Shown here piece by piece: positions 58,440 to 64,000 of a stretch of DNA of 64,000 nucleotides. The notes below the pieces were generated by a model that had not been told where the DNA came from, made no database searches, and saw only the letters and a list, made by a program, of their open reading frames with translations. Position numbers and translations under genes: made by a program. The stretch comes from Pomphorhynchus laevis (taxonomy: Eukaryota > Acanthocephala > Palaeacanthocephala > Echinorhynchida > Pomphorhynchidae). Each line of letters starts with the position of its first letter. Positions within the stretch are counted from its first letter, which is position 1. Location of the stretch: NCBI GenBank assembly GCA_012934845.2, contig WNNJ02000497.1, forward strand, positions 124,001 to 188,000, read 5' to 3'.

Positions 58440-61400
58440 ATTACCTGTTCTGTAAAGCGCTATTTCTCAGTTGAATCACTTAAAATATCAAAATTATGAA
58501 ATTATTTTTAATATTACAAATTTATATTTTATATCTCGCTGGATCTGTTAGCATTTTTAATATTAAAAATCTTTCACTTATAAAAAGCGGCTTTATTAAC
58601 GATGTAAACTTGTTAAAATAAAATATAGTTTTAAGAAGGTGCAAGGATATATTACAGATTGGGCAGTATTTTCATTACTGGGATTTACATTTATTTTAAA
58701 AGCCTTGCAAAATGTAATGACAACAAGGAATTATAAGAACGGAATTAAAAATATGCGAATTTTAAATTTTATCCAAATTAAATAAAATTTAATAGGTAAA
58801 CGTGTATGTAGCTACTCATAACATAGCAATTTGAGAAATGGCAGGTTCATAATATAACCAGCAATCAATTTAATGAATCTTTATTTTCGTATAAATGTAA
58901 TATTTGCAATAAATCACGTTCATCATCGTCATTATTTACGTCTAATATTTTAGATAATCATCATAATGTATATCATTATCGTCTAAAATTAATTTCACCT
59001 GCAAATATCGGAATTATTGGTTTTGACAAAAATTATAGATCTTGCCCAATATGATCATGTCTCGAATTAATGATTAAAATATTATAACATAGCAATTAAT
59101 GGAGTTATAATAAAAATAAGAATTTTAAAATACCTAATGATATATAGTCGGAATCCCTGAATAAAAATAATATTACTAAATTGATCTTTTGGATTTTCAC
59201 TGACCAGTCAATTTCGCGATAACAAAATATTTTTGGCAATATGTAAATTTCAGCTGTTACGGCATTACAATTAATTTTACAAGTTATTAAATGTCCTTGA
59301 AATATATAATTGATCCAATATAGTAGATATCGGATCAATATTTTTAAACACCTCAATTTAAAAAGCAATTAACTACGAAATGCTATGAAGTCTTTAATTC
59401 TAAGCTTCTTGATTCCTGCTTTCTTAACTACAAGAGAGTTATTAAATGCATCACAAAAATATATATGCGAAAGTAGTTAAATAAATAGTCATATTATTTT
59501 ATATAGACCGACAAGAATTTTTAATCCAATTACAAATAAAACCAGATATAATCAAAATTATTTTCAATCAAATAGGCGAATAATGGTAAATTTTCTTTGC
59601 CAGTTTTTAGTAACAACGCAATTATTAAGATCAATATTTTTAATAAATGATTCCACATTACTAAATAAATATAAGAATATTTTACTTATTTGACCAGTTT
59701 TTAAGTTCACGAAATTTGATGTCTTTATTGAATTGACTTTACGAATTAATTTAATTTATAAAAAATGATCTCGCCATTATATTAATTCATCAAACCGTAA
59801 TTACAAGCTTATTTCAATAGTAAATATTAATTTATTATGAAATCAGATGAATTAAATTTATTGAATGAAATAAATCTTATTTTTAGTATAAAAGTATTTG
59901 TATGCTGTATTTCAGTATTACAGTATTTTTCAACCAGTTCTCTTGGTATACGAAATGTTCAGAGAAATTTCTAGATCAACGAATGCAAATTGAATTTAGG
60001 ATGACGACAAAAGTTCGGATAGAATCAATGAGAATAGCCGCTTTTAAATCATATATTGGAAAGGTTGTTTATGTGGCGGGTTTAGTATTTTTACAATTAA
60101 AAACTTTTCAAATAAACTAAAACACCCCTTGAATCGGTATTCGTATTTTTATTGCATTTTGATTGATATATTTGATTTTTAGTATAAAATATGGAATTTT
60201 GTCATGTCAGATATAATTCCTAATAAAAATAGTTGCTTAACGTGAAAAAAATTGAAAGCTGAATTACTTTGGAATAAAAATCAAATATTTTCGGTTCTTA
60301 TGTGTTAAAAGATTTTTCGAAAGAAATCTACTAGAATATTGTTGATTTTAAACTTAATTCACAATAAAAAATTGAGAATTTTAGTAAAACAATTATAAAT
60401 TGATCTTATAAGTGATATTATAAAGTGATAGTTTCTATTTACCTATAGTTGATATACAATTGACAATTCTGAGAATTTGTAATCTAAAAGACGCGTGCTA
60501 ATTCTGCAAACACGTGAATATTATTTAATATTTTGATATTAAAAATCAAAATATTTAGTAATATTTTGATTTAATATATTTTTAGTAATATGTTGCATAA
60601 TTTTGTTAAATATTTTGGCGACAGAACTTTATATATTTTTGGGCCAATTTTGATTTCAGTAATTGGTTATGAATTTCATTAAAAACCATTTGCTACCAAA
60701 TGGTTTTTCTCAACCTGACGTCGCTAACAGTTTATACCCTATTTTTGGAATATATTTCCGGCTTAAGATTTGTGAATATCGATTCACTTATCTTACTTGA
60801 TATGTCAATTTATACAAAGTGATATTAGAATAGTTAGTTATCATGAAATAACCGATTTTAAATTGTAAACAGAAATCTTTAAATCTTTAATTTAAAATTA
60901 AATTCAAAGCGGGCTAAATAATACCTTCTATTATCAATAAAATATACTTACTAGCTTAGCTATAGAAATCTTAAATCCTTTATATTATACGCATTAACAA
61001 AGCCAAAGAGTTTATTCAAAGTGGCTTGTTTTTGTTTGCTATGTTATAAGCACATTTGGCTTGATATTCGTTATAACGGCGAGTCGAAAAATGACAATAT
61101 GAGTATCTACTTCACAAGATAGCAAGATTTGTTAATTTTTCAAATTCGTCTCTCCCCAATAAGAAACAAAACGAAAAAAATTCAATATACCACAATTTCA
61201 ATTAAAATGGTGAATCTCAGGGTTATTGCTTAAACTTCTTAATCGTTCCAGTGTGTGACACTGAGTGTCATAATTTCAAAAATACATTATATTTACATTC
61301 ACAGGTAGATTAACTATTTCAATTAAATTCGAAAAGTATTAAACTATTTTAATAATTTATATATTTTTAATAAAGTTTCGTACTCCGTTCGATTTTTAAA

Positions 61401-62536
61401 GAACAAATGTTTATGATAGCTTTAATTGCTCTCTGTAAAAAAGGCAAGATTGTAATCATTTGTGTTGGGATGTCAATGTCATAATTTTAAAATTATAATC
61501 TAGCAGAGCCACAGCTAGATAAACTATTTTCAATTGCAATTTAAATTCGAAAAGTATTAAACTATTTTATTAATTTGGATATTTTTAATAAAGTTTTGTA
61601 CTCTGTTCGATTTTAAAAGAACAAATGCGTATGACAGCTTCGATTGCTCTCTCTATAATAAAGCAAAATTTTAATTTAACAAATGCCCAAGCGTTTGTTT
61701 TGTTTATCAGTTCTTCGATATCAGTTTTTAGTAGCGTTGTCTTTTTGACTGTAAATTTCATTATTGATACTTCACATTAGAGTTTACTTGCAAACGATTA
61801 CTGCAGTATGCTTAACACAGAGAATTTAGGTCGACTTGTGAAAACTATGGCTCTTATAATAATCGATTCTTTTCGTTTAGTCGAGTAAATTCTTCAAATT
61901 ACTTAAAGCGCACTTCTTATAGTCGTAATCTAGTCTATAAAATCCGTACAAAAAGAAGTTAAGCTTTCGTTAGAGGAAACCTTACCAAAATAACTTCCCT
62001 AAAACTATTGCATTTTGGTTTGTAAATGTCATTTGCTAATGCTTTTCTCTGAAAGATATGATTCATGTTTTGACAAAGAAAAATAAGTTTTATAATTTTG
62101 GTTTTACTGTAGTTTTTGCGATATTATAAATTATTTGACGATTTTAAGTTAAAATAACGAACAAGATATTCGTATAATAAAGGTATGTAATGTTGAATTT
62201 ATTCAAATATTGAATTTATACAAATCAAAATTAATATTTAATTATAGTTGTTTATTATTAGCTGAGGACAAATAGTTTTGTCTTTAAAGATAGCAATATA
62301 GATTATTTCTTTAAATGTTGAATAAGTAAATTTCTACATTCCCTTGCATTCACGCGTTGCTTTTAAAATAACTGCGGTGACTCAAATATACAATAATTAG
62401 ATAAAATATATATTTGATTTATATGTCAATTATATATATTTATTATATCAATTATATAATATTATATATTATTTAATATTATTATATAATATTATATTAT
62501 AATTCAGTTTTTGAAATCATTAATCGTAATTAATCA

Positions 62537-62538
<2 letters not shown>
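58440..62538. other. long AT-rich interval, no gene seen
   Basis: Over 4 kb without a supported gene. At 61,310-61,640 a segment of about 120 bp is present twice in diverged form (AAACTATTTTAATAATTT, ATTTTTAATAAAGTTTCGTA, then ACTCCGTTCGATTTTTAAAG). Confidence 0.5.

Positions 62539-62539
<1 letters not shown>

Positions 62540-62592
<53 letters not shown>
62540..62592. repeat. (TA)n microsatellite
   Basis: First of five long TA tracts that alternate with short structured units up to 63.9 kb. Confidence 0.95.
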
Positions 62593-62595
<3 letters not shown>

Positions 62596-62815
62596 TTAAA
62601 TCCGATTGAGTTAAACTGTGCTCCGGGAGCTAATAAGCTTCAGTTTTATAATTGTAAATGATGCCAAAAACCCACATGGTTAGTTTAAAGAGGCCATGCT
62701 TATAGCCTCTGGCTGGGCATAGCCTCAAGCTGCGTGTCTGGATCCATAAGGATACTATTATATACGTTAATGAAGTGTAGAAAACAGGCAAAGACACTTA
62801 TAATTTATTTAAACG

Positions 62816-62842
62816 TTTCGTCCTTTATAGGGACTTCGTCAG
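62816..62842 (-). ncRNA. hammerhead-like core motif (copy 3)
   Basis: Minus strand: CTGACGA, unpaired A, GTCC, loop CTATAAA, GGAC, GAAA, then CGTTTAAATAAA. The clearest match to a hammerhead core in the window. A degenerate divergent copy on the plus strand is at 62,963-62,984 (CTGAGGA ... GACGAAACG), with inverted AATTAACATACAATATACT sequences between them. Confidence 0.45.
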
Positions 62843-63173
62843 TATATTGTATGTTAATTTATCTCAAACTTTTTTAGGATAAATTAACATACAATATACT
62901 TGTATGTATATTACAAGTTCCGATGTTATGTTACAACATCGGAACATATTCCGATGTTGTAACTGAGGAAGGCGATAGACGAAACGATTTACGAAAAAAT
63001 ATAAGTTGCTTTAGTTTATCTGGTTCCTTTTCAAAACCTTATTAAGAGTCTACCAATGACCCCAGATCGCGGTTACACTCGCAACAATAATTATATATAA
63101 TGGTTGTATTTGAAATAGACAACGAGATAGTATACTTACTTTTATTGTAACGTTTCATTCCTTGTATTTCAAT

Positions 63174-63175
<2 letters not shown>

Positions 63176-63221
<46 letters not shown>
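63176..63221. repeat. (TA)n microsatellite
   Basis: Left border of the palindromic unit at 63,221-63,359. Confidence 0.95.
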
Positions 63222-63224
<3 letters not shown>

Positions 63225-63359
63225 TACACCAGCTTTAATAGAGAGATATTAACTTTATTCAAAACGTTTCGCCATATATGGCTTTTTCAATCTAGAATCC
63301 ATATATGGCGAAACGTTTTGAATAAAGTTAATATCTCTCTATTAAAGCTGGTGTATTAA
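63221..63359. repeat. perfect 61-bp palindrome
   Basis: 63,221-63,281 and 63,299-63,359 are exact reverse complements around a 17-nt centre. Each arm contains CCATATATGGCGAAACG followed by TTTTGAATAAAGTTAATATC, the same tail type that follows GAAA in the other motif copies. Confidence 0.9.
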
Positions 63360-63414
63360 TATTTATGAATACATATGAGTACTCCGTGAGGGTCCCAGCA
63401 GCAGTGCAACAATT

Positions 63415-63416
<2 letters not shown>

Positions 63417-63496
<80 letters not shown>
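63417..63496. repeat. (TA)n microsatellite
   Basis: About 80 bp of TA. It gives rise to a spurious Ile-Tyr ORF. Confidence 0.95.
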
Positions 63497-63499
<3 letters not shown>

Positions 63500-63571
63500 A
63501 TTCAATTGCATAATATAAATATTAAAGACAGAACCAGAATGCTTATTTTTTCAATCGAATTCAAATAACGT

Positions 63572-63595
63572 TTTCGAGCTTACAGCTCTTCTTCA

Positions 63596-63596
<1 letters not shown>
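63572..63596 (-). ncRNA. hammerhead-like core motif (copy 4)
   Basis: Minus strand: CTGAAGA, unpaired A, GAGC, loop TGTAA, GCTC, GAAA. It borders directly on a (TA)n tract. Confidence 0.45.

Positions 63597-63646
<50 letters not shown>
63597..63646. repeat. (TA)n microsatellite
   Basis: Lies between motif copies 4 and 5. Confidence 0.95.
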
Positions 63647-63648
<2 letters not shown>

Positions 63649-63692
63649 CTTAAAAAAAATTTGGTTTCTTATAAACATACAATATTATTTTC

Positions 63693-63719
63693 CTGAAGAA
63701 GGCCACTAGCTGGTCGAAA
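63693..63719 (+). ncRNA. hammerhead-like core motif (copy 5)
   Basis: CTGAAGA, unpaired A, GGCC, loop ACTAGCT, GGTC (one G-U pair), GAAA, then GCTTGAATAAAACG. The unit ends CCGTCAAAGGATCCCGGAGC before the next TA tract. A damaged inverted copy is at 63,931-63,950. Confidence 0.45.
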
Positions 63720-63828
63720 GCTTGAATAAAACGATATCTTTGTGTTTCCGGTTTGACTTAAAATCCGAGTATTAATATATACAAGTATCCGTCAAAGGAT
63801 CCCGGAGCTGATTTGAATAAATAATCTA

Positions 63829-63831
<3 letters not shown>

Positions 63832-63914
<83 letters not shown>
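63832..63914. repeat. (TA)n microsatellite
   Basis: Last TA tract of the window, followed by the damaged motif copy. Confidence 0.95.
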
Positions 63915-63917
<3 letters not shown>

Positions 63918-64000
63918 TTAAACTTTCTACGAACTAGTGGCCTTCTTCAGGAAAATAATATTCTAAGTATTTAGTAATCAAGACAATTTTTATATATAAT

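Noticed and set aside
63365-63568. ORF with a long Ile-Tyr repeat
   Set aside because: It is a translation of the (TA)n tract and not a protein gene.

Overview
This window looks like part of the nuclear genome of an invertebrate animal. It is strongly AT-rich. Its one well-recognised host gene is split by introns with GT/AG borders, there are no bacterial-style operons, and most of the readable protein comes from eukaryotic retroelements: non-LTR retrotransposons of several lineages, a Ty3/gypsy LTR element, a Penelope-like GIY-YIG fragment, and foldback/TIR elements. I cannot name the species. One decayed Cys-rich ORF belongs to a repeat family I associate with arthropods, but that is weak evidence.

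Host genes lie on the left. A FAM50/XAP5 homologue is assembled here from five minus-strand exons between 11,543 and 18,996; its introns have collected transposon debris. At 21,851-22,906 (minus) there is a 351-codon ORF that resembles the C-terminal CBF/Mak21 region of the ribosome-biogenesis factor NOC4, tentatively. Small exon-like segments of unknown identity are at 9,479-9,945 (possible secreted Cys-rich protein), 19,656-20,103 (minus) and about 55,075-55,180.

Mobile elements fill most of the remaining informative sequence. From left to right: a decayed I/R1-like LINE on the minus strand (1.2-4.9 kb) and a second fragment of it at 7.7 kb; CR1/L2-type C-terminal fragments at 16-18, 26.3, 39.9-40.5, 46.4-47.9 and 56.8-57.3 kb; two closely related L2-like subfamilies with larger copies at 24.2-26.1 (+), 31.0-34.25 (-), 34.27-36.1 (+) and 48.7-52.2 kb (+), plus tails at 21.0, 23.5 and 38.8 kb; another RT lineage at 28.0-30.9 kb; an ORF1/endonuclease pair of a further LINE at 36.2-38.8 kb; and an apparently intact 3.95-kb Mag-like Ty3/gypsy element at 41,323-45,276.

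Two observations stand out. First, the gypsy element has identical 84-bp LTRs and no visible tRNA-type primer site. The 14 bases placed one nucleotide inside its 5' LTR are a perfect complement of 14 bases within the LTR, which predicts Tf1/sushi-type self-priming. Second, a structural motif, CTGANGA-N-stem-GAAA (hammerhead-like), recurs across the window in unrelated sequence contexts with compensating stem changes. It sits inside TIR elements at 7.6, 10-11, 15.6 and 54.5 kb and in small units between long (TA)n tracts at 62.3-64.0 kb.

The long intervals at about 4.95-7.6, 52.8-54.15, 55.6-56.4 and 58.45-62.5 kb are AT-rich and hold no gene I can support. I see no rRNA, tRNA or CRISPR.
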